A stretch of DNA of 64,000 nt from Streptomyces sp. NBC_01235 (lineage in GTDB: Bacteria; Actinomycetota; Actinomycetes; Streptomycetales; Streptomycetaceae), in the NCBI RefSeq assembly GCF_035989285.1, contig NZ_CP108513.1:1736001-1800000 (forward strand), written 5' to 3'. A program made the translations under genes and the position numbers. The notes under the pieces were generated by a model. The model was not told the DNA's origin, ran no database searches, and saw only the letters and a list, made by a program, of their open reading frames with translations. Of the stretch, positions 36,358-45,915 are shown one piece after another (position 1 is the first letter of the stretch; each line of letters starts with the position of its first letter).

Positions 36358-38424
36358 ATGACAGCCGAACCCGTCCGGTCCGACGGCGGCGCGTACCGTT
36401 CCGAGGCGCCCCCGCCCACCGGCCTGCTGGACGTGCTGAGCGTGTCCGCGATGGTCCTCGACGCCGACGGGCGCATCGTGTTCTGGACCCCGCAGGCGGA
36501 GGAGCTCTTCGGATACACCGCCGAGGAGGCCCTCGGCAAGTACGCGGCGCGGCTGTTCATCCACTCCGAACACCTCAAGGCCGTGGTGCGACTGTTCACG
36601 GAGGTGCTGGAGACCGGCCGGAGCTGGGCGGGCGCCTTCCCCATCCGGCACAAGGACGGCAGCAGCCGTCTGATGGAGTTCCGCAACATGCGACTCCAGG
36701 ACGACAGCGGGGACGTCTACGCCCTGGGCATCGCCGCCGACCACACCCTGCTCCAGCGCGTCGAGACCGATCTGGCCCTGTGCGACCGGCTGATCACCCA
36801 GTCCCCGATCGGTCTGGCCGTTCTGGACCCCGACCTGCGCTACCTCCTGGTCAACCCGGCGCTGGAACGCATCGACGGCATCCCCGCCGAGGACCACGTC
36901 GGCCGGCGCCTCAGGGAGACCCTGCCCCTGCCCGACGTCGACACCATCGAGTCCCTGTTGCGTCAGGTGCTCACCACCGGCACTCCACTGCTGGACCAGT
37001 ACCACGTGGGCCGGCCGCCCACCGACCCCGACCACGAGCACGCCTGGTCCCTGTCCTTCTACCGGCTGGAGGACCCCGGCGGGCGGGTCCTGGGCGCGGC
37101 CGCCTCGGTCGTCGACGTCACCGAACGCCACCGCGCGGCCGCGGAGGCCGACCGGGCCCGGCGCCGCCTCGCCCTCATCGCCGACGCCTCCGTGCGCGTC
37201 GGCACCACACTGGAGGTGGAGGTGACCGCCCGTGAGCTGGCCGAGATCGCCGTCCCCCAGCTCGCCGACGTGGTCGCCGTGGACGTCCTCGACGCGGCCC
37301 TGGCCTGCCGCCGCTCGCGGCGGCCGGACGACGGCCCCGAGCTGTTCCGCGCCCTCGCGCTCAAGGCGGCCCACCCCACCGTGGCGCTGCGCGCCGCCGA
37401 CCCTCCCGGTGGCCTGACGGCCTACGACGGCGACCGTCTGGTCACCCTGTGTGTGCACACCGGCCGGCCGGTGCTGGTGCGCCACGTCGGCGAGCACGAC
37501 ATCCCCCGCATCGCCCGGGACGCGGAGGCCGGCTCGCTGCTGGCCCGGGCCGGCGTCCACTCGTATCTCGCCGTGCCGTTGATCGCCCACGGCGAGGTCC
37601 TCGGCGCCCTCGACCTCAAGCGCACCCGCAACCCGCTGCCGTTCGACGAGGACGACGTCGTCCTCGCCGCCGAGCTGGCCGGCCGTGCGGCCGTGGCCAT
37701 CGACAACGCCCGTTGGTTCCAGAGCGTGCGCAACACCGCCCTCACCCTCCAGCGCAGTCTGCTGCCCGACCACGCGCCCCATCACACCGGCCTGGACCTC
37801 GCCTCCCGCTACCAGCCCGCGCAGGCCACCAGCGAGGTCGGCGGCGACTGGTACGACGTCATCCCGCTGACCGACGACAAGACGGCACTGGTCGTCGGAG
37901 ACGTCATGGGCAACGGCATCGACGCCGCCGCCACCATGGGCCGGCTGCGCACCGCCACCTGCGCCTACGCGGACCTGGACCTCGACCCCGGGGCCGTGCT
38001 CCAGCACCTGGACAAGATCACCTGCGATCTGGAGCACTACATCGTCACCTGCCTGTACGCCGTGTACGACCCCCGGACCAGACAGTGCCGCATGGCCAAC
38101 GCTGGACACATGCCGCCCGCGCTGGCCGGCCCGGGCCATGCCCCCCGGCTTCTCGAACTGCCCTCGGGCGCCCCCCTCGGCGTCGGCGGCGTCCCCTTCG
38201 AGACCACGACGACCGACCTCGTCCCCCGCGACCTGCTGGTCCTCTACACGGACGGCCTCGTCGAGACCCGGCACCACTCCATCGACGACCGCCTGGACGT
38301 CCTCCTCAACTTCCTCGACGAACCCGAACGGCCCCTTGAGGAGATCTGCGACCTCCTGCTGTACGGCCTGCGCCACCCCGACGACCACGACGACGTCGCC
38401 CTGCTCGTCGCCCGGGCCCTGTAG
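36358..38424 (+). CDS. SpoIIE-family protein phosphatase with PAS and GAF sensor domains
   Basis: 688 residues. PAS 1 about 25-130 (VFWTPQAEELFGYTAEEALG), PAS 2 about 140-255 (ITQSPIGLAVLDPDLRYLL), GAF about 275-455, and a PPM/SpoIIE phosphatase about 465-685 with GGDWYDV, VVGDVMGNGIDAA, NAGHMPP and the terminal DDVALLVARA. The metal-binding aspartates are present. There is no C-terminal HATPase domain, unlike many relatives. Such proteins dephosphorylate anti-anti-sigma factors and so switch on stress or development sigma factors. No partner genes adjoin; RBS GGAGGAGG is strong. Confidence 0.93.
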   Translation: MTAEPVRSDGGAYRSEAPPPTGLLDVLSVSAMVLDADGRIVFWTPQAEELFGYTAEEALGKYAARLFIHSEHLKAVVRLFTEVLETGRSWAGAFPIRHKDGSSRLMEFRNMRLQDDSGDVYALGIAADHTLLQRVETDLALCDRLITQSPIGLAVLDPDLRYLLVNPALERIDGIPAEDHVGRRLRETLPLPDVDTIESLLRQVLTTGTPLLDQYHVGRPPTDPDHEHAWSLSFYRLEDPGGRVLGAAASVVDVTERHRAAAEADRARRRLALIADASVRVGTTLEVEVTARELAEIAVPQLADVVAVDVLDAALACRRSRRPDDGPELFRALALKAAHPTVALRAADPPGGLTAYDGDRLVTLCVHTGRPVLVRHVGEHDIPRIARDAEAGSLLARAGVHSYLAVPLIAHGEVLGALDLKRTRNPLPFDEDDVVLAAELAGRAAVAIDNARWFQSVRNTALTLQRSLLPDHAPHHTGLDLASRYQPAQATSEVGGDWYDVIPLTDDKTALVVGDVMGNGIDAAATMGRLRTATCAYADLDLDPGAVLQHLDKITCDLEHYIVTCLYAVYDPRTRQCRMANAGHMPPALAGPGHAPRLLELPSGAPLGVGGVPFETTTTDLVPRDLLVLYTDGLVETRHHSIDDRLDVLLNFLDEPERPLEEICDLLLYGLRHPDDHDDVALLVARAL

Positions 38425-38561
38425 GCGGACGTCCTCACCCCTGGCGGGTGACCCTCGTACGTCCGAGGTTCACGGGGCAGCGGTGGGGACATTTGTTGCT
38501 CCCAGGCCAACAGCTCCACGGGCACACGAGGACCGGGGGATCCTGATGCACGCGTCGGTAT

Positions 38562-38603
38562 GAGAAGGACTCGCGGTCGTACGAGAAGGCTTCGCGGTCG
38601 TCC
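38562..38603. repeat. 21-base direct duplication at the head of the serine hydrolase gene
   Basis: GAGAAGGACTCGCGGTCGTAC is followed directly by GAGAAGGCTTCGCGGTCGTCC (18 of 21 identical). It encodes the Arg-rich n-region of a signal peptide from the ATG at 38560, but in a different frame from the hydrophobic core that follows. Confidence 0.75.
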
Positions 38604-38704
38604 TGAGGTGGTGTCTCCTGGCGGCGGTCCTGCTCGGCGCCTCCGCGACTCCGGCTCGCGCGTCCGGGCCGCCACCGGCCGCGCCCGGGGGCGCACCGGC
38701 CGCG

Positions 38705-39340
38705 GTGAGGGAGGTGGAGGTGCCGCCCGGGGTGAGCGCGGGGGTCGCGGTCTTCGACCGGCGGACCGGAGCCTTCACCGAACAGCTCAACCCGCGGACG
38801 CGGTTCCGGTCCGCGTCGGTCGTCAAACTGCTCATCGCTGTCGACCACGCGTGGAACCGGGGCCCCGACTACGGCCTGCCCGCGGACGACCGTGCCCGGT
38901 TCGACACGATGCTGCGGTCCAGCGACGACGCGAGTGCCTCGTACTACTGGTCGCAGAACGGCGGCAGCGCGATCGTCGACCGGATGGTCGCCCGTCTCGG
39001 CCTCGCCGACACGGCGGGGCCGCCGGCGGGCTACCCGGGGTTCTGGGGCTACACGGCGCTGTCGGCGGCCGACACCGTACGGGTCTACCGCTACGTCCTG
39101 GACAGCGCCCCCGAGCCGCTCCGCACGCTCGTCATGGGCGAGCTGCGGCAGTCCACTCGGTGCGGCACGGACGGATTCGACCAGCGCTTCGGCATCCCAG
39201 CCTCGTTCGAGCGGCCGTGGGCGGTGAAGCAGGGCTGGTCGGGCTTCGGCGACTTTGGCACCTGCTCCGAGACGGACGCCGTGACCGAGGCGGTCACCCC
39301 GGTCACCTTCAACCAGGTCGGTTCGCCTCCCTCCCTGTGA
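38705..39340 (+). CDS. Secreted beta-lactamase-like serine hydrolase, start disturbed
   Basis: 211 residues from a GTG. The penicillin-binding fold motifs are visible: Ser38-x-x-Lys41 (SASVVK), SDDAS in the SxN position, and VKQGWSG in the KTG position. Directly upstream in the same frame lies a perfect signal-peptide core (LRWCLLAAVLLGASATPARA), but it has no start codon before a stop at 38561-38563. The likely original ATG (38560) and its Arg-rich n-region are one frame away. Either an indel has broken the export signal, or translation starts at a non-standard codon. The 3' end overlaps the convergent TetR gene by 32 bases. Confidence 0.65.
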   Translation: MREVEVPPGVSAGVAVFDRRTGAFTEQLNPRTRFRSASVVKLLIAVDHAWNRGPDYGLPADDRARFDTMLRSSDDASASYYWSQNGGSAIVDRMVARLGLADTAGPPAGYPGFWGYTALSAADTVRVYRYVLDSAPEPLRTLVMGELRQSTRCGTDGFDQRFGIPASFERPWAVKQGWSGFGDFGTCSETDAVTEAVTPVTFNQVGSPPSL

Positions 39341-39935
39341 CGTCGGCCGTGACCAGGCCGGCGATGTGCGCGGTGACCGTGTCGAGGATGTCGGTCCAGG
39401 CGGCCGCGTCGCCGAGCACGAGGTAGTTGAGGGTCAGACCGTCGGTCATGGCGGCCAGGTAGCGGGCCAGTACGGGGACGGGGACGCCGAGCCGGAGGTC
39501 CATGCTGCGGCACAGTTCCTCGATGAGTTCGGCGTACGCCTCCTCGTACGACTCGTACTGGCGGCGCGCCAGATGCTCGAACCCGGGCTGGCGCAGGGCG
39601 TACTGGGTGAGTTCGTAGGTCAGCATGTGTTCGTCGGGGTGGGCCCGGACATGGTCCCAGTACGCCTGGAAGCCCGCCCCGACCGTTTCCTCCAGGGTGC
39701 TCCTGGGCCGGATCGCCTCCTTCACGACACTCACCGAGTGGCCGGTGAGTGTCGTGATGACGGACTCGACGAGGGCCTGCTTGGACTCGAAGCAGTAGTG
39801 GAAGACGCTCAGGGACACACCGGCCTCGGCGGCGATGGACCGGGTGGTCGTCTTCGGGACGCCGTCCCGGGCCATCGCTCTGATCGCCGCTTCCGTCAAC
39901 TGCCGGCGCCGCTGCGCCGACGGCATGCGTGCCAT
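39309..39935 (-). CDS. TetR-family transcriptional regulator
   Basis: 208 residues. Helix-turn-helix about 10-55 (LTEAAIRAMARDGVPKTTTR, IAAEAGVSLSVFHYCFESK) followed by a helical ligand domain of TetR_C type (QAYWDHVRAHPDEHMLTYEL). It is on the same strand as, and just downstream of, the dipeptidase-like gene. Target and ligand are unknown. ATG at 39935 is used; ATG at 39926 would shorten it by three residues. Confidence 0.88.
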   Translation of the reverse strand: MARMPSAQRRRQLTEAAIRAMARDGVPKTTTRSIAAEAGVSLSVFHYCFESKQALVESVITTLTGHSVSVVKEAIRPRSTLEETVGAGFQAYWDHVRAHPDEHMLTYELTQYALRQPGFEHLARRQYESYEEAYAELIEELCRSMDLRLGVPVPVLARYLAAMTDGLTLNYLVLGDAAAWTDILDTVTAHIAGLVTADVTGREANRPG

Positions 39936-39962
39936 CCGTGTCCCCCGTGCCTCGTGTGCCGG

Positions 39963-42017
39963 CTAGGCGCTGTGAACGCCCACTTCGTACAGCGAGTATC
40001 CCCAGTCGGTGCCCCGGTCCAGGCCGTGGACCCGGACGTAGCGGGCCGGGGTGCCGGTGAACACGGCCGTGTCCAGGCCGCCGTCACCCGAGGTGGTGGA
40101 CCAGGCGGTCTGCCAGCTCGTACCGTCCGTGGAGAGTTCGACGCGGTACGACTTCCCGTAGGCACGCTCCCAGTCGAGGGTGACGCGGGAGACCAGGTTG
40201 GTGGAGCCCAGGTCGACCTGCCACCACTGGTCGTCGCTCCAGTCGCTCGCCCAGCGGGTGTCGTCGTCGCCGTCCACGGCCCGGCCGGGCTGGTAGCTGG
40301 TGAACGGGTTGGACTCGGAGGAACTGGCCGTGGCCGTCCGCCCCTTGGCCAGATCGACCGAGGCCTGGTGCTGCTCGGTCGTGCCCCAGGTGTCGAGGTA
40401 GGACTCGGCGCCCCGGAAGAGGTCGTTCACCACGTCCTGGCCGCCGACGAGCCGGATGTCCTCGATCCAGTCGGGGATCAGGCCGACGTTGGCGCCTCCG
40501 TCGGTGTTGAAGTCGAAGGTGCGCGAGCCGACGGTCTGCTTGTCGATGACGGAACCGCCGTCGACGCTCTTGAAGGGGTACGTCACCTTGTTGGCGGCGT
40601 CGGCTCCGCGCGGGGCGGGGTGGTCGCCGATGCCGTTGAAGTCGGTGCCGAACCCGTAGCCGACGTCGTACTTGCCGCGCAGGGCGTCCGTGCGCTTCGC
40701 CTCGGCGGCGAACGCCTCCGAGCCGTGCATGTACTGGGCGACGAAACCGCCGAGCGAGTAGACCCGCTCGGTCCAGTTGAGGTCCATCCAGCTGTGCGAG
40801 GAGAGCACGCCCGGGTAGGACGCGGCCTCGAAGATGTCGAGCGCCTGGCCGGTGGCCTTGACGCTCATGTGGTCGATCTCCAGCATCATCTTGCGTTTCA
40901 TCATGCCGCGCACCGCGTACTCACCGAGCGCGGTGAGCCCGCGGGTGTTGCACTGCGCGTCGGCGTCGTACGAGGGGACCTCCGTGCCCGCCGGCAGGTC
41001 CGACTCCGCCTTGGAGGCGGCGGTGCCGATGGGGTTGTCGTGCTGCGGACCGGTGCACTTCTCCGTCTGCCAGAAGGTGCCGGTCGACAGGAACTGCCCG
41101 ACGTTGATGGCCGTTCCGAGGCCGCCCTCGTCGAAGCGGACGCCGCACAGCGCGTTGTCGAACTTGTGGCACAGGAACATGCTGCGCACGCCCAGCGCGT
41201 ACAGCTCGTCGAGTCCCTTGTCGATGTCGGACTTGCCGCACTGCGCGATGTCCAGGATCTGCTTGCAGCCGAACGGCTCGGAGGTCTCGACGCCGAGGAC
41301 GACCGCGAGCTTGCCCTGCTTGATGACCTCACGGGCCTGTGCGCTGTCGAGGACGATCCGGAACCAGCCCTTGCCGGTGCCGCCGTACATCTTGTCGATG
41401 TAGGCCTGGAGGTCGTACGTCAGCTTCGCCTGGAGGCGGATCGACGTCATCTCGTCACAACTGCGGTCCTTGAACGGGTAGATCGAGCAGATCATGCCGT
41501 TGGTGACGAGGTCGTTGACGAGCACCCGCTGCCCGCCCCGCCAGGCCCGCTCCACCCACGCGTAGTAGTTGGCCTGGTGGGTCATCGAGTCGTAGGCCGG
41601 CCAGTCCTTGAAGGTCGGCCAGCCGATCGGGTCGTGCTTCCCGTCGCCGCCGTGGGTGATGTAGTCGAAGAGGGCGAGCGTGCCGTCGGGGTAGTGCTCG
41701 GGACAGTCCTTGAGCGCGTCGGCTACGCCGGCCTCGGAGAACACCTTGCCGCAGATCAGCCGCCCGCCGAAGGCCTCGTTGGAGAACAGGTGGTTGTGCG
41801 CGTCGACGAACCCGCGCACCTCCCCGGCGGAGTCGGTGCCGGTGAACGGCTCGCCCGTGACGTCGATCTGCGAGTCGGGGGCCGGCCTGGCCGTCGGTGT
41901 CCACCACTGCGCACCGGCCGCCGAACTCGGCGTGGGGCCGAGGATCGTGGCGAGCACGAGCAGGAGCAGCGAGACGACGGTGAGGTCTCGGCGTCTGCGG
42001 TACGGGCGTCCGGTCAT
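39963..42017 (-). CDS. Secreted membrane-dipeptidase-like amidohydrolase with F5/8C domain
   Basis: 684 residues from the ATG of MTGRPYRRRR, with a twin-Arg-rich n-region and signal core VVSLLLLVLATILG. The catalytic part (about 65-545) has the metal-binding HxH (His74, His76 in VDAHNHLFSN) and later LEIDHMS, SSHSWM and GTDFNG, as in the amidohydrolase/renal dipeptidase barrel. A C-terminal discoidin-type domain (about 555-684: WWQVDLGS, YVRVHGLDRG) should bind carbohydrate or the cell surface. Unusually cysteine-rich for a secreted streptomycete enzyme, suggesting disulfides. Substrate unknown. Confidence 0.8.
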   Translation of the reverse strand: MTGRPYRRRRDLTVVSLLLLVLATILGPTPSSAAGAQWWTPTARPAPDSQIDVTGEPFTGTDSAGEVRGFVDAHNHLFSNEAFGGRLICGKVFSEAGVADALKDCPEHYPDGTLALFDYITHGGDGKHDPIGWPTFKDWPAYDSMTHQANYYAWVERAWRGGQRVLVNDLVTNGMICSIYPFKDRSCDEMTSIRLQAKLTYDLQAYIDKMYGGTGKGWFRIVLDSAQAREVIKQGKLAVVLGVETSEPFGCKQILDIAQCGKSDIDKGLDELYALGVRSMFLCHKFDNALCGVRFDEGGLGTAINVGQFLSTGTFWQTEKCTGPQHDNPIGTAASKAESDLPAGTEVPSYDADAQCNTRGLTALGEYAVRGMMKRKMMLEIDHMSVKATGQALDIFEAASYPGVLSSHSWMDLNWTERVYSLGGFVAQYMHGSEAFAAEAKRTDALRGKYDVGYGFGTDFNGIGDHPAPRGADAANKVTYPFKSVDGGSVIDKQTVGSRTFDFNTDGGANVGLIPDWIEDIRLVGGQDVVNDLFRGAESYLDTWGTTEQHQASVDLAKGRTATASSSESNPFTSYQPGRAVDGDDDTRWASDWSDDQWWQVDLGSTNLVSRVTLDWERAYGKSYRVELSTDGTSWQTAWSTTSGDGGLDTAVFTGTPARYVRVHGLDRGTDWGYSLYEVGVHSA

Positions 42018-42302
42018 GGTCACAGCCCACGTCCCTCGGTCGGCGGGAAGGCGCGGTCGACGAGGGCGCTTTGACTGCCCGTGGGATTGTCATGACCGAC
42101 GCAAGATGGTGGGACGAGGATCGCGACAGACTCCGTTCCGAGTCAATAGTCCGGGACGCTTGACCTGATAAGCACGGGCGCCCGGCGTAAACCACCCGAG
42201 CCCGTCTGCCGGTTGCACGCTGACAGTCGATGCGCCTACACGTTCAGGTGAGGATCCGTCGGAGCGGCCCGCGACCCCCGATCCGGCCCGTATCCAGAGC
42301 AC

Positions 42303-44339
42303 ATGGACACTTCGCGTGCATCTGTAACCCCCGCGTCCGCAGACCCCGCTCCCGCAGACCCCGCATCCCCCGCCCCCGGCCCGCTCTCCCGTCGGCGGTT
42401 CGCCGCGGCCACGGCCACGACCGCCGCCGCGCTCACGGTCGCCGCCCCGGCCACGGCCCTCCCCCAACGGCCCACGCGCCCGCCCAAGTCGACCTCCGAC
42501 TGGGCGACCTGCCTGGCTGTCGCACGTGCGCTGCTGGTGGTCGACGAGGACGATCGGCCGCTCGTGCCGGGATACCAGAAGGTCCTCGCCGGCGGCCTGC
42601 CACGGGCGAAGACGAAGACCGCGAAGAAGGTGCTGGTGGTCGGCGCCGGGCCCGCCGGACTGGTGGCCGCCTGGCTGCTGAAGCGGGCCGGGCACCACGT
42701 CACCCTCGTGGAGGCCAACGGCAACCGGGTCGGCGGCCGCATCAAGACCTTCCGCACCGGCGGGCACGAGCACGCGGCGCAGGCGTTCGCCGACGCGCGC
42801 CAGTACGCGGAGGCCGGCGCCATGCGGATCCCCGGCAGCCACCCGCTGGTGATGGGCCTCATCGACCGACTCGGCGTCAAGCGCCGCCGGTTCCACCTCG
42901 TGGACGTCGACGCCCAGGGCAAGCCCGTCAACAACGCCTGGCTGCACGTCAACGGCGTCCGGGTGCGCCGCTCCGAGTACGCGAGGTCGCCGCGCAAGGT
43001 CAACCGGTCCTTCGGCGTGCCCCGTAAGTACTGGGACACCCCGTCCGGGACCATCCTGCGCGAGGCCCTGGATCCCGTACGCAACGAGTTCAGCACCCTC
43101 GGCTCCGACGGCAAGCGGGTCGACAAGCCGCTGCCGGAGCGGGTGCGGGGGTGGGCGCGGGTGGTGCAGCGGTTCGGGGACTGGTCGATGTACCGGTTCC
43201 TGACGGAGGAGGCGGGCCTCGACGAGCGGACCATCGACCTGGTCGGCACGCTGGAGAACCTCACCTCCCGGCTGCCGTTGTCGTTCATCCACAGCTTCAT
43301 CAGCGCATCGCTGATCAGCCCGGACACCGAGTTCTGGGAGCTGGTCGGCGGTACGGCCACACTCCCGGACGCGCTGCTGAAGGAGGTCGCCGACGTGCTG
43401 CGGCTCGACCGGCGCGCGACGCACATCGAGTACTGGGCGCCGGACCGGCATGGCAACGACAACACCTCCCACGTCCGTGCCGACGGACCGCACGTGTGGA
43501 TCGACACCGTCTCCGAGGGGCGCGGCGGCACGGTGGTGCGCGAGGAGTTCACCGCCGACCTCGCGATCGTCACGGTGCCGTTCTCGGGACTGCGGCAGGT
43601 GCAGGTCAGCCCGTTGATGTCGTACAAGAAGCGGCGCGCCGTCGCGGAGCTGCACTACGACAGCGCGACCAAGGTGCTGCTGGAGTTCTCCCGGCGGTGG
43701 TGGGAGTTCACCGAGGCGGACTGGAAGCGTGAACTGAACGCCGTACGGCCCGGGTTGTACGAGGACTACCGGTCGGGGAAGGCGCCGGCCGACGGGAGCC
43801 TGCTGGGCGTGCACCCGTCGGTGCCGTCCGGTCACATCACGCCCGGGCAGCGCGTGCACTACGCGGCCAACCGGTGGGCCACCCGTGACCAGCCGGAGGC
43901 TGCGCACATCGTCGGCGGGGGCTCGGTCTCCGACAACTCCAACCGGTTCATGATCAACCCGTCCCATCCGGTCGACGGCAGCGAGGGCGGTGTCGTCCTC
44001 GCCTCCTACAGCTGGGCCGACGACGCCTCCCGCTGGGACTCCCTGGACGACGACGCGCGCTACCCGCACGCCCTGCGCGGACTCCAGCAGGTCTACGGCC
44101 AGCGCGTCGAGGTGTTCTACACGGGTGCGGGCCGCACCCAGAGCTGGCTGCGCGATCCCTACGCCTACGGGGAGGCGTCCGTCCTGCTCCCCGGCCAGCA
44201 CACGGAGCTGTTGACCGCCATCCGCACTGCCGAGGGCCCGCTGCACTTCGCGGGCGACCACACCTCGGTCAAGCCGTCGTGGATCGAGGGCGCGCTGGAG
44301 TCGGGGGTGCGGGCCGCGCTGGAGGCGCACCTGGCCTGA
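42303..44339 (+). CDS. Tat-exported flavin L-amino-acid oxidase (L-glutamate oxidase-like)
   Basis: 678 residues. Tat signal [19 protein letters not shown] Rossmann motif from Gly114 ([15 protein letters not shown] ... [11 protein letters not shown]). AGAMRIP places Arg175 where L-glutamate oxidase has the carboxylate-binding Arg. [18 protein letters not shown] and [17 protein letters not shown] are nearly identical to my memory of the Streptomyces L-glutamate oxidase. By family it deaminates an L-amino acid to the 2-oxo acid with release of NH3 and H2O2. The enzyme may be proteolytically processed as in its relative. A small hairpin (GAACCC/GGGTTC) follows the stop. Confidence 0.88.
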   Translation: MDTSRASVTPASADPAPADPASPAPGPLSRRRFAAATATTAAALTVAAPATALPQRPTRPPKSTSDWATCLAVARALLVVDEDDRPLVPGYQKVLAGGLPRAKTKTAKKVLVVGAGPAGLVAAWLLKRAGHHVTLVEANGNRVGGRIKTFRTGGHEHAAQAFADARQYAEAGAMRIPGSHPLVMGLIDRLGVKRRRFHLVDVDAQGKPVNNAWLHVNGVRVRRSEYARSPRKVNRSFGVPRKYWDTPSGTILREALDPVRNEFSTLGSDGKRVDKPLPERVRGWARVVQRFGDWSMYRFLTEEAGLDERTIDLVGTLENLTSRLPLSFIHSFISASLISPDTEFWELVGGTATLPDALLKEVADVLRLDRRATHIEYWAPDRHGNDNTSHVRADGPHVWIDTVSEGRGGTVVREEFTADLAIVTVPFSGLRQVQVSPLMSYKKRRAVAELHYDSATKVLLEFSRRWWEFTEADWKRELNAVRPGLYEDYRSGKAPADGSLLGVHPSVPSGHITPGQRVHYAANRWATRDQPEAAHIVGGGSVSDNSNRFMINPSHPVDGSEGGVVLASYSWADDASRWDSLDDDARYPHALRGLQQVYGQRVEVFYTGAGRTQSWLRDPYAYGEASVLLPGQHTELLTAIRTAEGPLHFAGDHTSVKPSWIEGALESGVRAALEAHLA

Positions 44340-44370
44340 GGAACCCGGAGGGTTCTGGGAACACGAAGAT

Positions 44371-44386
44371 TTTGAACGCGTTCAAA
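44371..44386. promoter_or_regulatory. Perfect 16-base palindrome before the truncated epimerase
   Basis: TTTGAACGCGTTCAAA, a TetR-type operator by appearance, lies about 43 bases before the ATG of the epimerase remnant. Confidence 0.6.
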
Positions 44387-45200
44387 TCAGGAGTGGGGTC
44401 CCCTTCGGACACGGAGGGGGCCTTACTGATGAAGATCGCGCTGCCCGGCGGGACCGGGCAAGTGGGGACCGTCCTGCGTCGCGCGCGGGCTCCAGTTCGG
44501 CGGCTCGGAGGAAGTCGGCGACCTTGCCCGGCATGTCGAGGGCGACCGCCGGTTCCGGGGCCGGGGCGCCCGGATCGACGGCCGTGTACTCGGGCAGGAG
44601 GTCCGCGACGGCGGTACGGATGGCGCCGCGGCTGACGTCATGGCCGCGGGCGCGGGCGGCGACGGAGCGGCCTTCCAGGTACGCGGTGCGCACGCCGTCG
44701 GCGTTCGTGGCCGGGACGGCGGGGCGGCGTCCGCCCTTGTTGCCCTTCACCTCGGCGGCCCGCAGCCCGTCGTAGGCCAGTTCGCGCCGGAGGTCGCGCT
44801 GGAGTTCGCCGGCGGCGGCGAGGGTCTGCACCATGAATTTCACGGTGGACAGCAGCTCGCCGGTATGCGGATGACGGGCGGTGAGGTCCATCGCGGAGAA
44901 CGCGCCATCGTGGATGCGCAGGGCGAGGCGGTCGCGGTGCAGGACGTCGAGCACGTCGAGGATGTGCCCGGTGCCGCGCACCAGGCGGAACATCTCGGAG
45001 ATGTGCACAGCGTCGCCCGGCCGCGCGTACGCGAGCAGCTCGCCGGACTTCGGCCGCTCCAGCGGGTGAAGGCGGCTGGAGGTCCCGGCCTGCTCCTCGA
45101 AGACAACCGGGGCCTCGATCCCGGCCTCGTCCAGCACCAGGTTCTGGCGGTCGGTCGACTGCTGGTCGGTCGACACCCGCTTGTACACCAGGTTGGCCAT
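44382..45200 (-). CDS. Serine recombinase (resolvase/invertase), C-terminus replaced
   Basis: 272 residues. N-terminal resolvase catalytic domain (about 1-140): VYKRVSTDQQSTDRQNLVLD with the nucleophile Ser in RVSTDQQ, and the family Arg residues in SEMFRLVRG. A helix-turn-helix-like segment follows (GRSVAARARGHDVSRGAIRT). The family-like C-terminus runs to about ELEPARDAG. The last ~30 residues (from SPLARSRRAA) are translated from the antisense of the epimerase stub, so the protein is truncated and fused to random sequence. It may still be catalytically competent. It most likely belonged to a Tn3-type or plasmid resolution system. Confidence 0.75.
   Translation of the reverse strand: MANLVYKRVSTDQQSTDRQNLVLDEAGIEAPVVFEEQAGTSSRLHPLERPKSGELLAYARPGDAVHISEMFRLVRGTGHILDVLDVLHRDRLALRIHDGAFSAMDLTARHPHTGELLSTVKFMVQTLAAAGELQRDLRRELAYDGLRAAEVKGNKGGRRPAVPATNADGVRTAYLEGRSVAARARGHDVSRGAIRTAVADLLPEYTAVDPGAPAPEPAVALDMPGKVADFLRAAELEPARDAGRSPLARSRRAARSSSVRPPPCPKGTPLLI
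44429..44488 (+). pseudogene. N-terminal stub of an NAD-dependent epimerase/dehydratase
   Basis: From the ATG the frame reads MKIALPGGTGQVGTVLRRA, the beta-alpha-beta NAD-binding start of the TIGR01777-type epimerase family. The similarity then ends abruptly at the point where the minus-strand recombinase gene enters. Promoter palindrome and start are intact; the remainder of the gene is gone. Confidence 0.7.
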
Positions 45201-45915
45201 GCCGCTCCCCGTTGTGGTGGTCGCATTCGCCCCTAGCTGTCAGCAAACCCTGTCATCAGCCGTCATCGGATCCGATTGGATCGGCGCCGCCGGGCCCCGG
45301 AAAGCCCGGGTTCATTGGACGCCCGCCGCGCCTGTCGTCATTCGTTCCTTTGACGACATCAAAGACGCGGCGGCCGAAGATCGGCGGATCCAGGTTGGGC
45401 GGGTCCGACTCGGATGGTCCGGGCACGGACGGGCCTGCCGCCGGGCGTCGCGGCGGCGAACGGGGTGAGAGTTCACCGATCCGTTCTCTGGGTCGGCCGC
45501 GACCGACGGCGGCGTGGTGCTGCGGTCCTGAGATGGGGCCGTCGGCACGGTTCGGGCAGTGGTGGACCGGTCGAGGGCTTGACCCATTCCGTGCTCGTCT
45601 CTTCGGTCGGGTCGCCAGACGAAGCGAGAAGATGCTCCCTGGCAGTGAGCTCGATGGCGCCGGTCGCCTCGCCGGATCTTCCCCCTTTTCCCGAGCACGG
45701 CAAAACATCGCCGGCATCCAAGGGCGGGCTCGCCCATAAGGCAGGCGGGCATCGGGAGCGCAATTAGCGATATACGGAACAGCGGAATGCGTGATACGCC
45801 ATACGGTCAGCCGTCATGGATTCATTCGCAGGGCCATAGCTTCACCAAGTAAGTCAAGACTTATCTTTAGGGAACTTTGACCGTATGGTGTGGCTCGAAT
45901 CGAAGGAGCCCCCTG
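45201..45915. other. Spacer between recombinase and helD
   Basis: No supported gene. It contains the perfect palindrome ATCGGATCCGAT (45265-45276) upstream of the recombinase start, a candidate recombinase or regulator site. The AT-richer final 200 bases (45750-45915) probably hold the helD promoter. I looked for a rifamycin-associated element of the type known before helR genes and did not find one. Confidence 0.5.

Noticed and set aside
37059..38388. Long minus-strand frames opposite the SpoIIE phosphatase
   Set aside because: The plus strand holds PAS, GAF and PPM motifs in order; the reverse frames are compositional artefacts.
45841..45915. Possible rifamycin-associated element upstream of helD
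   Set aside because: No GC-rich 19-base palindrome of that kind is present; only an ordinary AT-richer promoter region is seen.
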